DNA from: Fusarium oxysporum f. sp. lycopersici 4287
Taxonomy: Eukaryota > Ascomycota > Sordariomycetes > Hypocreales > Nectriaceae
DNA length: 64,000 nucleotides
Direction: 5' to 3'
NCBI RefSeq assembly: GCF_000149955.1
Contig: NC_030987.1
Coordinates: 1,299,688 to 1,363,687 of the forward strand
Below, one piece after another: positions 1 to 10,252 of the stretch. Each line of letters starts with the position of its first letter. Within the stretch, counting starts at the first letter, position 1. Under the pieces are notes generated by a model, which saw only the letters and a program-made list of their open reading frames with translations, made no database searches and was not told the origin of the DNA. A program made the position numbers and the translations under genes.

Positions 1-141
1 AGCGATGGTGGTGTCTATGTAGCGACAGGACACGGGCCATGGGGGATCAGCTTGTCATTGGGAACGGCAAAGGTTATGGCTGAGATGATGCAGGGACGAG
101 AGTTAAGTGCTGATATCAGTAAGTTGGGATACTGGCCGTGA
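1..141 (+). CDS. FAD-dependent oxidoreductase, C-terminal end (partial)
   Basis: An open frame enters from the left edge and stops at a TGA ending at 141, giving the last 46 residues of a protein. The tail carries the pattern VYVATGHGPWGIS, then SLGTAKVMAEMM and a closing ADISKLGYWP. A Gly-His-Gly-x-Trp-Gly turn followed by a helix is the C-terminal signature of the DAO-type FAD-dependent oxidoreductases, where it closes over the flavin. Family members oxidise amino acids or small amines. Substrate, start and N-terminal dinucleotide-binding motif lie outside the window, so nothing more specific can be said. Confidence 0.75.
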   Translation, partial: SDGGVYVATGHGPWGISLSLGTAKVMAEMMQGRELSADISKLGYWP

Positions 142-369
142 ACGAAGCTTGGGTAGTTGAGGTTGGATACAAAGCAAGTCACAGAGATTCGGATACATGA
201 ATAGCATCATAGCATGGAGTTAACTGAAGTAGCTTTTTTTATTGCATCTGAAATGGCAGGTAAAATTTCCTTGTAACTACTCTGCCAGACTCGCCATGCA
301 AAGCACTCGTATGCCGCCCAAATCATTCCCCCGGTCGCGAGCCGATATCCTGACGATAGACTTATGATG

Positions 370-409
370 TACCTAGGATATTTTATGATACCCTTAGGAT
401 GTATTAGGC
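370..409. repeat. TTAGGATA-type AT-rich element
   Basis: This short AT-rich stretch contains CCTAGGATA, CTTAGGAT and TTAGG in close succession. It lies between two converging genes, and the stop codon of the following minus-strand gene (404-406) falls inside it. Similar motifs recur at 1868-1932, 4668-4735, 7976-7992, 9666-9721, 58402-58510 and 60192-60258. Confidence 0.4.
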
Positions 410-1427
410 AAGGGAAGAATGCCATCGCCTTTTGTTGGGACGAAATCCATGGGTACCATGAGCAGTCAAGTCATCCGCAATAAACTGTGGCATGTCTTGC
501 TGGAAACGAAGATTGGCGGCGTCCAGCTCAGCCCCAGTGATGGCCTTGATGGTCAGCGCCTTGTGGAAGTCTCGATACTGCGAAGGTATCTCCGCCCACT
601 GCTCCTCGTTAAAAGTGACCGACAGTTCGAAGCCAGCATTTCGCAAAGGAGCCATTACCTCTGCAAGCGTGATGAAGTCTCTCCAGGGAAGATACATTTG
701 TATCTCAAGTTTCATCTTGTCCGTGAGTTCAACCAGCTCCCTCACGTAGAAGTACACATGGAATTCCACGGAGGTGGTGCCACCATGAGCATACTCCATC
801 ATCTCCCAACTGTTGAGCGCACTTTCTTTGAAGTATCTGGCTTCTTCCAAGAGCATAACAGCTCTCGCGCAAAGTTGGGGCATCTGTGATTTGTTGAGGG
901 AGAAGTAAGTGGCACAATAAAGTGATAATTCTTCAACGGACTCGCTGCAAATGAACACAAAAAGCGTTTTCGATGCAGTTCGAGCAAAGGCGGACTGGTT
1001 CGTGCCCTTTTCCATTCCCTTTACATAATAAAAAAAAGAAACATCGTACAACTTAGGCATGTGGTAAGCGAATAAGTCATTTGTGGCAGTGTCTTGGGTG
1101 TTTGGAGCCGGCACGATCGAACGAGTGTATGCTTCGAACCTGCGTTCCTCGGGCGAGATGTGGCTCTCCTCATGATGTAGAATACCCGAGTTTGCTACAG
1201 TAACGCCAGGAGAATCCACTAAAGTAGCAGAATCTTGAGTTGCATGTTCTGGGCGATCGATATCCATGGGGACAGTTTCCGCATGCACTGGATGAGCGAA
1301 CAGGGCGATGTCCCGAGAAGTAGCATGGAAGGACTTGGATCTCTTCCGAGGCAGCTACATCATAATATTAGAGAAGTCTCATCGGATTAAGATAGTCGAG
1401 AGCACTTACGCTGTGATGGAGATCCAT
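404..1427 (-). CDS. unknown protein, 322 aa, with an 18-nt first exon
   Basis: I do not recognise the family. The best model is complement(join(404..1354,1410..1427)). A first exon of only six codons (MDLHHS) is followed by a 55-bp intron with a GTAAGTG donor and a GATGTAG acceptor, and then one 951-nt exon in phase. The frame upstream of the next ATG (1267) is open up to the acceptor and reads as protein (PRKRSKSFHATSRD), which favours this start over 1267. The N-terminal 70 residues are polar and probably disordered. The rest is a soluble alpha-rich globular region with Trp, Tyr and Phe spread evenly and no membrane segment or signal peptide. A possible 5' UTR intron donor lies near 1578-1584. 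It converges on the FAD oxidoreductase gene. Confidence 0.6.
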
Positions 1428-2053
1428 GTTTACCGTTTTGATGCTTTTCAGGTGCGGAGTTTAGGGTTCATGTCTTCTCTTTTCTGCAAAATGACGGGCC
1501 TATACGTTTGTGATAAATGTCAGATACTGAGAACGAAAAAGGGAGATAAGACTTCGTACGATTGGAGAAGACTAGACTTACCAAATGAGATATTTCGCAC
1601 TGCTTGACGCGGCCGTGTGAAGAGAACGAAGACCCGGGTTAACGAAAGGGTCAGGTGTAAACATGAAGAAGAAATAGAAATCGGAGCAAATATTATTAGT
1701 GAGGGGTAAGAGAATCCAAAAGTTCAGACGAAAATGCAGAACTGTGCTATCTGTGCCTGTTTGCCTCTACCAGTTCACGCACAAGGGTCTGTCATGTATA
1801 TCGTTTGACGCTCTGATGGTCATAGCCGCTTCTTAGGGGGCGGTGAAAATAGCTAATCTAGAGGCATCTTAAGTCTATACTAAATTTGCCTAAGTTTACC
1901 TAAATCCTTTTATCACTTAGGATAGAAATCCTTCCTTTTCTTGCCTGCCGTAGCCTCTTTGTAGTTGACGTCTTTCATATCTTGTTTTGTTAGACATGTA
2001 ATCTGTCTTAATTTTGTTTCATAGCGTTGTGATTTTGGCATTAATGGAAGCTT
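1428..2053. other. intergenic, 626 bp
   Basis: This stretch holds the probable promoter and 5' leader of the minus-strand gene to the left and a TTAGGATA-type element at 1868-1932. An open frame at 1308-1607 has no ATG start and no protein-like composition, so no gene is called. Confidence 0.6.
1868..1932. repeat. TTAGGATA-type AT-rich element
   Basis: The segment contains CCTAAGTTTACCTAAAT, then CACTTAGGATA about ten bases further on. It matches the element at 9666-9721 closely: both read TTACCTAAAT, six variable bases, a short spacer and TAGGATA. This is the best evidence that the scattered motifs are copies of one repeat. Confidence 0.45.
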
Positions 2054-3082
2054 CTATTTCACGAGACAATCGCGAAGTTTCTTGATATCTTCGCTTCCAG
2101 CCCTACAGCATCCACCGACCAAGATGGCAGGCCAATTCCCTCTATCCTCCGTAGCCTTCACGACTGTTTCGAGTTGGTGTTCCCAAGATGAGCGCCTATG
2201 AGTCTCAACACCGTCTGGCATCTCCCACTTTTGTGTTGTTGTGTTGTAAACCTCTCCATTTGTACCATCAGGATACAGCACCAGTGCGGGCCACTCAGTA
2301 ATCTTGCCCTTCTCGACCATACTGGCTACAGTGCGTTCGAAGATTTGGAGTAGCTGGTCAAGCTTGTCGACCTTGGTGCAGTTGATACCGATACCCCATG
2401 GCAACTTAGTTGATACTTCAGGATCCAGCATGGCCTCCACGGCGGCTTCGATGGAGTTGCCGTCTGGCATTTTGAGGTCTTTCTCAGGTGATAGACATGC
2501 CGTCCAGTAAGGGAGATCAGATAGTGTTGGTGTGGCGGCGAGAGCTTTGCGCATGGCGATGATCTCGTCAACGCGGGGAATAGTCTCAAGGGCAACATAG
2601 CCTACTCGCTTCTGTATATCAGAAACCTCAGCGAAGACCCCCAAGCGCTCACGGTGCCATGCCTCCAAATCAGCCAGGGAGTCGTGCTCAGCATCGTATT
2701 TCCCGCTATACTCCTGACCTGGAATCATGCAAGCTCCATAAGGCCCAATGCTCAGAGCGACACAACCCTTATCCCCCACAGCACGCTGAGCGATGCTGAC
2801 AGCATCATCCAAAAACCGCGGAACAGTTTCACGAGGAATTCCCTCAGGGAAATCATCAGTGCGAGTGTCGGCGAAACCATGAAGGGAAACCTGATATGTC
2901 GCCGTGAGGAGCACGTCAACTGGGACAGCTCCGAAATCGCTCTGACATGATTGGAGGGTGGATTGGTCAGAAACAAGCAAATGAGACGACCAGAGCGGCG
3001 TTGAACGGGAGAAAGTGATAGAGTACTTGGACTCGAGAGAGGTACCGAGACCACCGTCAAGAATGAGAATTTTGGACGACAT
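2054..3082 (-). CDS. homocysteine S-methyltransferase family protein
   Basis: A single-exon gene of 342 aa. The ATG at 3082 is used because the frame upstream starts only at a GTG. The family transfers a methyl group from S-methylmethionine or S-adenosylmethionine to homocysteine, giving methionine, in the cytosol. The N-terminus has the barrel-opening motif LDGGLGTSLE (about residues 7-16). The three zinc-ligand cysteines expected in the family are present: one in GINC near residue 235 and two in GGCCR near residue 326. The internal motif VALETIP also fits the TIM-barrel fold. Length is normal for fungal members (Mht1/Sam4 type). The gene is divergent from the unknown gene at 3881, sharing about 800 bp of upstream sequence. 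The sequence cannot settle the methyl donor. Confidence 0.9.
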   Translation of the reverse strand: MSSKILILDGGLGTSLESKYSITFSRSTPLWSSHLLVSDQSTLQSCQSDFGAVPVDVLLTATYQVSLHGFADTRTDDFPEGIPRETVPRFLDDAVSIAQRAVGDKGCVALSIGPYGACMIPGQEYSGKYDAEHDSLADLEAWHRERLGVFAEVSDIQKRVGYVALETIPRVDEIIAMRKALAATPTLSDLPYWTACLSPEKDLKMPDGNSIEAAVEAMLDPEVSTKLPWGIGINCTKVDKLDQLLQIFERTVASMVEKGKITEWPALVLYPDGTNGEVYNTTTQKWEMPDGVETHRRSSWEHQLETVVKATEDRGNWPAILVGGCCRAGSEDIKKLRDCLVK

Positions 3083-3880
3083 TTTTATGTTGGTTGTTGT
3101 GGTTGAGATTGAGTTTGTGCCCACTCTGTCTAAAGAAAAGAGAAAACTAGTGGATTGTCAAGACGCCCTTTATTGAGCACGAGTGCTTAGTCGGGAATAA
3201 CATCATTTAGTCAAAGAAAATTGCTTATTATTGCAAAATAAAGGCTATTTGATGTCGCTTCATGTAAATGATCTGACCGGTGAGTTTGTGCAACACAACA
3301 CTGCTGTCAAGTAATTCTCGCGAGGCTTGATCACAGACACAATCTGGCGATGCTGAAATGAAGTTTCATTTGACCACCCCTCAAGTCATCTGTATTATCG
3401 GAACGATAAAAAAAGGGCAAAGGAAGTCCAGTGATCAGTCGCTGAAGACAACCATGCCGAGATAATGGGCACTGTACCTAAAATGCTGTATTTCGAGGAC
3501 ATCGCCACTATATGTCCAAGCCCTTTCCGGGCCTCTGTGTTTGCTGCAAAGTAATGAAACACAAGTAATGATATACAAACCAGAGACAAGTTGCTAGTAA
3601 GTATTTGGTGAGTGTTCAGATTCAAAATGAGTGCAGGGACAAGGAACAAGGCTCGACAACGTCATCTGTTCAGTGATCTCGAGTGTTCGAGGATGCATTA
3701 TCATTGTTCAAGATAAAGAAAATCTGTCAAACAACTACAGGAATATTTAAACTGAACCCTCATTCACTGCACTTCTTGTCTCTCGTCATCCTCAGATCAA
3801 TCTCATCCGATCGACGATATTACCCACCAACCATACACTCGTCGACCGAGCTTCATTCCCCCTATGACACAAAACAGGAA
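3083..3880. other. divergent intergenic region, 798 bp
   Basis: This is the shared upstream region of the homocysteine methyltransferase (minus) and the unknown gene at 3881 (plus). Only CT-rich leader sequence typical of fungal promoters is visible before 3881. No further gene is supported. Confidence 0.6.
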
Positions 3881-4402
3881 ATGTCTCTCCGAAGACTCTC
3901 TGGCCGTCGCGGATCTTATTCCGACGTTCTACAGCTAACCATCGGCGTTTGCATAGAGCCTATGGAAGGTTGTCCCAGCCACTGGATTCTCATGCTCACC
4001 GATCGAGACGCCGAGTACGCAACATGTTACCATTCCTTGGGTGGTCCCACGAAACGCAGGCCCTGGGAAGTTGTGATCGAAAGTGGGCGACTAAAAAGCT
4101 GGGACGTCGACCACTGGTATTACGTCGCTGAAATCTCAGCGCGACATGCACGAAAGGTAAATGCTTCTGCTAGAAGAATTCCAGGTGGGTTTTGTCAACG
4201 ATGGGTCGTTAGTGTGCTCTGGGATCTGGAGCTGCAGGAAGTTGTTCCTCCTGGTACGACGGAGAGGATCGCTCAAGTTGTGGAGGAGGATCCTTATGCT
4301 GATGCGTCACCTGTTGTTGAGGAGCATGAGGGTTTCCATGACAAGATGTTTGACTGGGTAGAGAAGCATTGCTGGTCTAGGCTTGGGTCACCTAGACGAT
4401 AG
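3881..4402 (+). CDS. unknown small protein, 173 aa
   Basis: A single-exon frame. The ATG at 3881 is the first in-frame ATG; the frame is open upstream to 3683 but only from a GTG. The product is acidic at the C-terminus and rich in Trp, with MLTDRDAEYATCYHSLGG near residue 35, WEVVIESGRLKSWDVDHWYY in the middle and a Trp-Val-Glu-Lys-His-Cys-Trp stretch at the end. There is no signal peptide or membrane segment. The layout resembles small uncharacterised proteins of Fusarium and relatives, but I cannot name a domain. Codon use looks like that of neighbouring real genes, and the shared upstream region with the methyltransferase supports an expressed gene. Confidence 0.6.
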   Translation: MSLRRLSGRRGSYSDVLQLTIGVCIEPMEGCPSHWILMLTDRDAEYATCYHSLGGPTKRRPWEVVIESGRLKSWDVDHWYYVAEISARHARKVNASARRIPGGFCQRWVVSVLWDLELQEVVPPGTTERIAQVVEEDPYADASPVVEEHEGFHDKMFDWVEKHCWSRLGSPRR

Positions 4403-4786
4403 AGGGGCCTCATGGCGCAGGTCGCTACAGGTTCTCTCTCACTTCTTTGAGTCCATTACAGGTAAGTAAAGGTGTATATAAGCTATACGGTAAATAAAAT
4501 GAACGAACTCGCAAGCCGGACGACGAAGCAATGCCTCATGAAAAGTCGAACTGAAGGCTATGAGTGACTATGCTCTAAATACAATTCTGTAGATAATTAC
4601 GACGGCATGGTCAAATCAGGATCATAATGTGAGATGAAATTCGCTAACCTTTGAGAAAGTTGTCATAATTAGGCCTTCCTTAGGATAAGATACTAAAACT
4701 TGACCACTATTATCCTTTGTCCCGCGGAATCGTATCATATTGATAGCAAGCTTCTTATGAGCTTTATGGCTCACCCAGACCCTCGC
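4403..4786. other. intergenic with TTAGGATA-type element
   Basis: This stretch holds the 3' flank of the unknown gene and the element at 4668-4735. Nothing else is seen. Confidence 0.5.
4668..4735. repeat. TTAGGATA-type AT-rich element
   Basis: The segment carries AATTAGGCC, CTTAGGATA and, 25 bp further, TTATCC. It marks the left border of the relic-rich block that ends near the similar element at 9666-9721. Confidence 0.4.
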
Positions 4787-6930
4787 TCATAGTCCGCCAC
4801 TTGCTCTAGTCCAAGCAGTAAAGTGCCACATTGATGAGGCTTCGATCTCTAGTGATGGCAGAAAGGATACAGGCGTTGATCTTGTTCTTCTTGCCTTGTA
4901 CCTCCATCTTGTACTTCTCAAAGGCACAGTCCTGAGCTCTGAGGTCATAAATGAAGATTGGATTCTGTTCTCCTCGTCGATGGACTCGTCCAGCTGCTTG
5001 CTCCTCCCATGATTTCCTCCACCATCGTCCACATCAGATGCCAACACTTGCAAACTGCAAGTTAAGTCTTGGACCATCAGTACCCCGACTGGCAGGCAGG
5101 GCAGGCGACGGCGCAGCTTGGGTTACCTTCTTGATGTGCGTCTAGACGACTCAATCATTATTGCTGATGAAAGCGTTTGGTTCCTGGACATCGTGGCAAT
5201 TGCACTCACGAAAGTTATCATCCGGTTGATCACGATACATACAGTGGCCAACACGACAATTCCAACACCACCTCACCATCAAAATGCTGTCATATGGTAT
5301 CAAGTACCACCTTAACACGTCGCGAAAGTGAGTTACGCCCCTGCTCTAGCAGCTGACACGGCTCAGAAACCTGCGCGAGAGCTTGGGCGTCAGTGTCGCC
5401 AGGAGGAGCGTCGTCGATGTCCTCCTGTCTCATGTACTCCGTGAGACCTTTGTGGGCAACCTTAAGCTGCACCAACATAGGATGATATGCGTATTGTTGA
5501 GCTTCGATGAGGTGCGTACAACCTGCAGCATCGTCTTTCTTGTTGCGTCGAAGGGGCCTTGCCACACGCCTTCTTGCTTCGTGATTTCTTGCTTCTCCTC
5601 CTCGACAAGATGAGTTGCTTGTAATCCATGAAAGCGTGATTGGCCTTTTGTCTGTCGTCCGAGTTGAGAGCGAAGTGTCGCACAATGCAGTCCTGGGCGG
5701 AAAGTGACATTGGATATTGGTTTCAAGAAGCTGGCTGCGTCGAGTATCTGGATGTGGCGGATCATGTACTTCCACATGGGATGTTGAGGGGCTTTCCCCT
5801 AACTTTCTTTAAGATCTTCTGGAATATTTTGAAGCTGGTAATAGGGTGCCCCTTCAGTAGACTCAGCAGGGCATAACCGTCCTCCCATATGTTGTCTAAA
5901 GGCGTTCCTGTTAAGGTTAGATAACCTTCGAATTGCTCGCGGAGTGCAGTGACGGCAGCAAATGTGCGGATGTTGCGGTTCTTGATAACATGAGCCTCGT
6001 CGAGGACCATGCATTTTCCGATCGGCTTCCATGGCTCTGACCCCAGGCTGCCAGAACTGAGGAACAACTCGGTCTCTTTGGGAAGAGGGTCGCCAGCACC
6101 ACATTGTAGTCTTTGATGGTATCCTGGAACCTTGCGGCACGGTTCACCTCCGCAGTAAGATATGAATAGGATGTAATCGCGACCCGGTATTTCCGCAGGT
6201 CGAAAGGGGAATCAGATTCTCCTAGAAGGCAAATAGCAGGCTGATAGCCGTGTCTCACACTTTTCATGACAATGATCGATACCCTTGCCAGATATTTGTC
6301 CAACTTGCGGCCAGTCTTACTCCATCAAAGAAAGCATCAATCTCAACCATCCACACTGGTTATAACATGAAAGAGGTGCAACGATGAGTGAGGAGACATC
6401 TCCAGGCTCCCAGGACAAAGCAGCCACCGCGAGCGCTACCAGGGTCTTGCCGAGCCCTAGGGGACCCCGCAGTATCATGACCTTGAATGGGCCAGCATGT
6501 TGCCTATGTGCGGCGCAACATGTTTGGCGATCTATCACAAACTCTCAGTTAGTCGCTGAGTTAAGCTTGGTGCCATGAGATGAACTTACTATGACAGCCG
6601 TGAAGGGTGTTCAGGTAAGCAACGATGTTGTCTTCATCGAACCCTTCAACATCTTCATCGTCTTCGTCTTCCTCGTCGGTATCTATGGTCGCATTGGGTA
6701 GTCGTCATCTCCGTCTTCAGGACCATGTGCAGTATCTGCCATGTCGACGTCACGTTGTGTCGACAATCCAGACTCCCTCGAGGCACAACGACGCCTTAGC
6801 CACTCTCCATGAAATCGGTGAAGAGATGCGGGCCAGTCTTCGACCCTCTTTCCAAAGTCTGCGTTTTGGTCGATAGCGCTTGCATGCGAGTGATAATGGC
6901 ATTGATATTGCCGCTCGTGTCTTTAGCCAT
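4787..6930 (-). pseudogene. SNF2-family helicase, broken by several frameshifts and stops
   Basis: Minus-strand fragments carry the conserved helicase motifs in the right order but in different frames. An acidic upstream segment (EDEDDEDVEGFDEDN, near 6630-6670) comes first, then motif I with GLGKT in 6317-6538. A YRVAITSYSYLT segment follows near 6200, motif II (DEAHVIKNRN) near 5975-6005 and motif III (LTGTPLDNIWEDG) near 5890-5925. The C-terminal motif VI, EEQAAGRVHRRGEQNP, lies at about 4960-5010. At least three frame changes and in-frame stops separate the blocks, too many for introns alone, although one splice donor is visible near 6585. Intact relatives are DNA-dependent ATPases that remodel chromatin or act in repair. 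This copy cannot make a full protein. It sits between two TTAGGATA-type elements with another relic. Confidence 0.8.
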
Positions 6931-7975
6931 TATGCACTTCACGCCGATGATGTCGGGCTCTGACTACAAATTTAGAAAACTCCATATAAACATTATTAGA
7001 ATGCACGTTGTACAGGCGCACCAACGAGCAGATGCTGACTTGTTTGTGAAGAATGACAAGAAGTTGGCGATGTCTGCGAATCGTCGATAGAAAGGAGAGA
7101 GATGGGAATCCAGAAGGTGGAGTAAGTTGAACAAGAACAAAAAAATAGAAAGAGGTATAGACTCTCTAAACAAAAGTTGAACTGAATCATGAGAAGCAAC
7201 GAGCTCATGGGCCACGGGTTGGTTGTCATGACTGAAGTAGGTGACTTGAAAACGACCTCAGATCAATCACTGACACTGTTTGACAAGTTTCTCTCTTGCT
7301 TGCCGTCACAAAAATCTATTTGAGTTGAAGAAGGAGTAAATGATAATGAGGAGGAAGGAAAATTCCAAACAGCAAACGAGGTAGTCCGAGCATGTTTATA
7401 CCTTCATGATGCCCGACACCTGATGACAGTGAATCACAGTCAAATCAAGTGACCTTGCATGATGCTTGCTCAATATTGATCCATATCAATAATTTTATCT
7501 ATTGTTCAAACGAAACAAATTGTTTTATTATGCATACCAAACAAGCTGCAACAAGAAGCCATTTCTGCCGATGGGAGCAAACATAGCTGCACGCTGGGTA
7601 ATTCTTAGACACACATAAAGATAAGTAGACACCAGACGGGCTCTGAGTAATTTGTATCTTTGAGTGAGCTTTAATTGTTGATTGTTTTTTTCTCAAATGT
7701 TGGAGTTTTCATGGTTCAAATTTTGTGGTATGCAGTGTGTTTGCAATGCACTTCAGCCTGGTGCTTTCAGGTATAAATATGTTACTACTCTCCTGCCTTT
7801 GAAACCTTCATCCTTCTCCTTCTTCATAATTAATTACTAGCTCTCTTTGCCTTGAGATATTCTTATATATAAATAATCAAGACAGAGCTTTTTGATAGAC
7901 GTATATACTCTCAGCTAAGTCGAATGAAACCTGACTACAATAAACGTATATGCCTGCACTACTGACAAACTAGAC
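6931..7975. other. intergenic, about 1.0 kb
   Basis: AT-rich sequence with short frames that start only at alternative codons and have low-complexity products. No gene, RNA or repeat is supported. Confidence 0.5.
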
Positions 7976-7992
7976 TTAGGATTGTATCCTAA
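7976..7992. repeat. short palindrome of the TTAGGAT motif
   Basis: TTAGGAT, a three-base spacer TGT and ATCCTAA form a perfect 7-bp inverted repeat at the left edge of the unidentified relic. The same inverted pair occurs at 9668-9683 with a two-base spacer. Confidence 0.5.
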
Positions 7993-9660
7993 TCTCCCAG
8001 CTGGGGATGAGCTTATCAAAGACGTCAGGGTTGCCAAGGAGTATATTGAAGTCGGTATCAGGTTTGGAAGGCAGCCCGGCAAGTTCTCTCGCGAACGGGA
8101 AGACGATTCAGCCCAAGGTGAAGATACAACGGCAGACCGCTCGATGTGTCCATGGCCGCGGCTCAGGCGCCATGTGCGTCTTCAATCCAACCTAAAAACA
8201 CTTTCTCAATCAAGCGAATTACTTCGTGGGATGACAATTTGATCGTGGACGTCTTTATCGTCGTCGAATCCCAGCAGAACAAGCGTTCTTTTATCCTGAG
8301 TTCTGGGAGTATCACTACCCACGCGAACAAGTAACAGAGAGCCAAGCACATCGACCCAACAACAGGACCAACAGGGCACAGATAATCAACAAATCCCTCC
8401 ACGCTTTAAGTGTTGAGAATTACGACTCTCAGGCATACCCCTTGTTCTGGACCAGGCACCACCTCCAGCTGGTGGACTGCCACAACATCTGGCAACTCTT
8501 CGGCTACAGAGAAGAAAAACAACACTATCCTATGGGAAAGGATCACGCATTCACTTTGCGTATTGGACCCCTCTCCTCGAGGAAGCAATTGTGTCAGTGG
8601 CACAGATGAACCGCAACTGACATATCTCAGGATTCCAGAAGGAAGGACCATATGTTGTCGCCCCTCGCAACCGTGACGAGTCGTGGTCCAACACGGGGAC
8701 GAGTTGATGAAGATTAGCACTGCTTACTGACTGTCTTATGGGCTGGAGAAACTGTGGGAAAATGCCACCTCATTTGGGAAACATTCAAGTTGAGGTTTGA
8801 ATGACGGCCAGAGAACCTACAGAACAAGATCCACCTCATATGGGAAACATTCAAGATGAGATTTGAGAAGCCTGGGAGATTAAACCCATGCTATACGAGT
8901 TGGACTGACCAGGCCAGAAGGATACTATCGAGACACAAACTTCTGGTGAGAATGCATTCTTCGAATTTGTCACATCAATCGCCGATGAAGTAGCAATCTA
9001 ACTCGTTCAAGAAGCCACAGTATGATCTGTTGTAAACACCAACAATTGACTATTATTGACCCATTTCCCTTTCAGAACATCGATCCTGTCTTAAGGCAGC
9101 TAACTCCGGCCCTTGTTTCTACCGTGCATACAGCTCTATGCACAGTCGTCGACAACAAGACCCAGGACAAGACAAGGGAGATCAGCTCCCACGCCACGCC
9201 CTTCGGTTTGTCTCGAGAGCCTGCCTCGATGAAATTACATCAGCCGAGTTTCACTCAGAGGTGGTTTTGGACCAGGTGAAGGCTCTCGTTCGGTACTCTC
9301 GACTGTCTAGCGAATGCACTCCAAAATCCTCGCATCAACAAGCGCTCACTACCGACGACACGTCGGTATCCTCTGCCGACTTTCGTCGTATTCTGCTTGT
9401 CATCCGCAGCTGCCTCGAATCGTTCATGACCTACACTGACGATGTCGTCAAAGCGCTTGCTGCAAGGCATGAGCCCTCTACGATATGCAAACATAGATAC
9501 GTTGTTGAAACAGCTCGGCGCCTCCGTCGACATTCATAAGATAACGCTTTTGAAGGAACAGCTGAACGCTCTTCATGGTGCATTGCATTTGAGGTTTTGC
9601 TGCCCTTGGGGAACAAAAGGACTGGAACCCACGGTAATCAGGGGTTTCAATAAACTAGTC
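7993..9660 (+). pseudogene. unidentified gene relic(s)
   Basis: Several plus-strand stretches read like protein but in shifting frames and without a usable start. One frame without ATG runs from about 8240 to 8605 and has ordinary protein composition (for example AFFYPEFWEYHYPREQV and YPLFWTRHHLQLVDCHNIW). A second runs over 9140-9540 (SAEFHSEVVLDQVKALVRYS, RRILLVIRSCLESF), and the frame at 9460-9600 (SPLRYANIDTLLKQLGASVD) seems to continue it. I do not recognise a family. A direct repeat of 66-bp period lies between them. The frame changes and lack of start argue for decayed genes; an unrecognised multi-exon gene is less likely. Confidence 0.4.
8765..8877 (+). repeat. diverged direct repeat, period 66 bp
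   Basis: CCACCTCATTTGGGAAACAT at 8765 recurs as CCACCTCATATGGGAAACAT at 8831. The match continues through TTCAAG-TGAG-TTTGA, so about 46 bp are duplicated with a few changes. It looks like an old tandem duplication inside the relic region. Confidence 0.7.
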
Positions 9661-9665
9661 AAAGG

Positions 9666-9721
9666 AAATCCTAAGTTTAGGATAAACTTACCTAAATATT
9701 TTGTGACGTAGGATAAATACC
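9666..9721. repeat. TTAGGATA-type element with palindrome
   Basis: ATCCTAA-GT-TTAGGAT at 9668-9683 is a perfect 7-bp inverted repeat. It is followed by TTACCTAAAT and GTAGGATAAA, which match the element at 1868-1932. It closes the relic block on the right. Confidence 0.45.
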
Positions 9722-10252
9722 ATAAGCCTTTCTGACCTTTACGGGCTGGGAATGGAGATGGATGGACCTGTTGTAGATGGTGATAGTTCACTGCTGCTTT
9801 TCAGCAATTGATCTTGTTCCTAGTTGGCAATTGAAGTAAATTGTCGATTTGAGGCTTATTCTTGCGCCTATTAACCTTGTTGCCTCACCGTTTATAGAGA
9901 AGTTAGATTGAATGACAGTCGAGATCTCAATCCGTCAAGATAAGGTCTTCGATCTCGTGCTTATCTCTACCCTGGCCAATGACTTGATTCAATCACGTAG
10001 CTTGTGCTGCTATTGGCGTCGCTGCTCAACCGTAACTGGTTCGATTTCCGGACAAGCTCATTTAAGGTTGGCGTACGTCAGGGCAATCCCATCACAGCTG
10101 AAACCCGCCGCAGGGCGTTAGCTTCCCTTCTGAGGACGGGAAGCTCCCTGAAATAGAGGCACCGACCACCTTAAATACCGGGGAGCTCTGCACCTGCCAA
10201 CGTCATCAACGGCAAACGGACATCTTCACCTCCACAACAAAGACAGCCCGCG
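9722..10252. other. upstream region of the RTG2-like gene
   Basis: The stretch carries a hairpin at 10120-10145 (AGCTTCCC, ten-base loop, GGGAAGCT), about 110 bp before the start codon. It may be transcribed leader or a regulatory palindrome. No gene is supported here. Confidence 0.45.

Noticed and set aside
419..889. 156-codon plus-strand frame opposite the first unknown gene
   Set aside because: Antisense shadow without motif; the minus frame is longer and continues through a proper intron.
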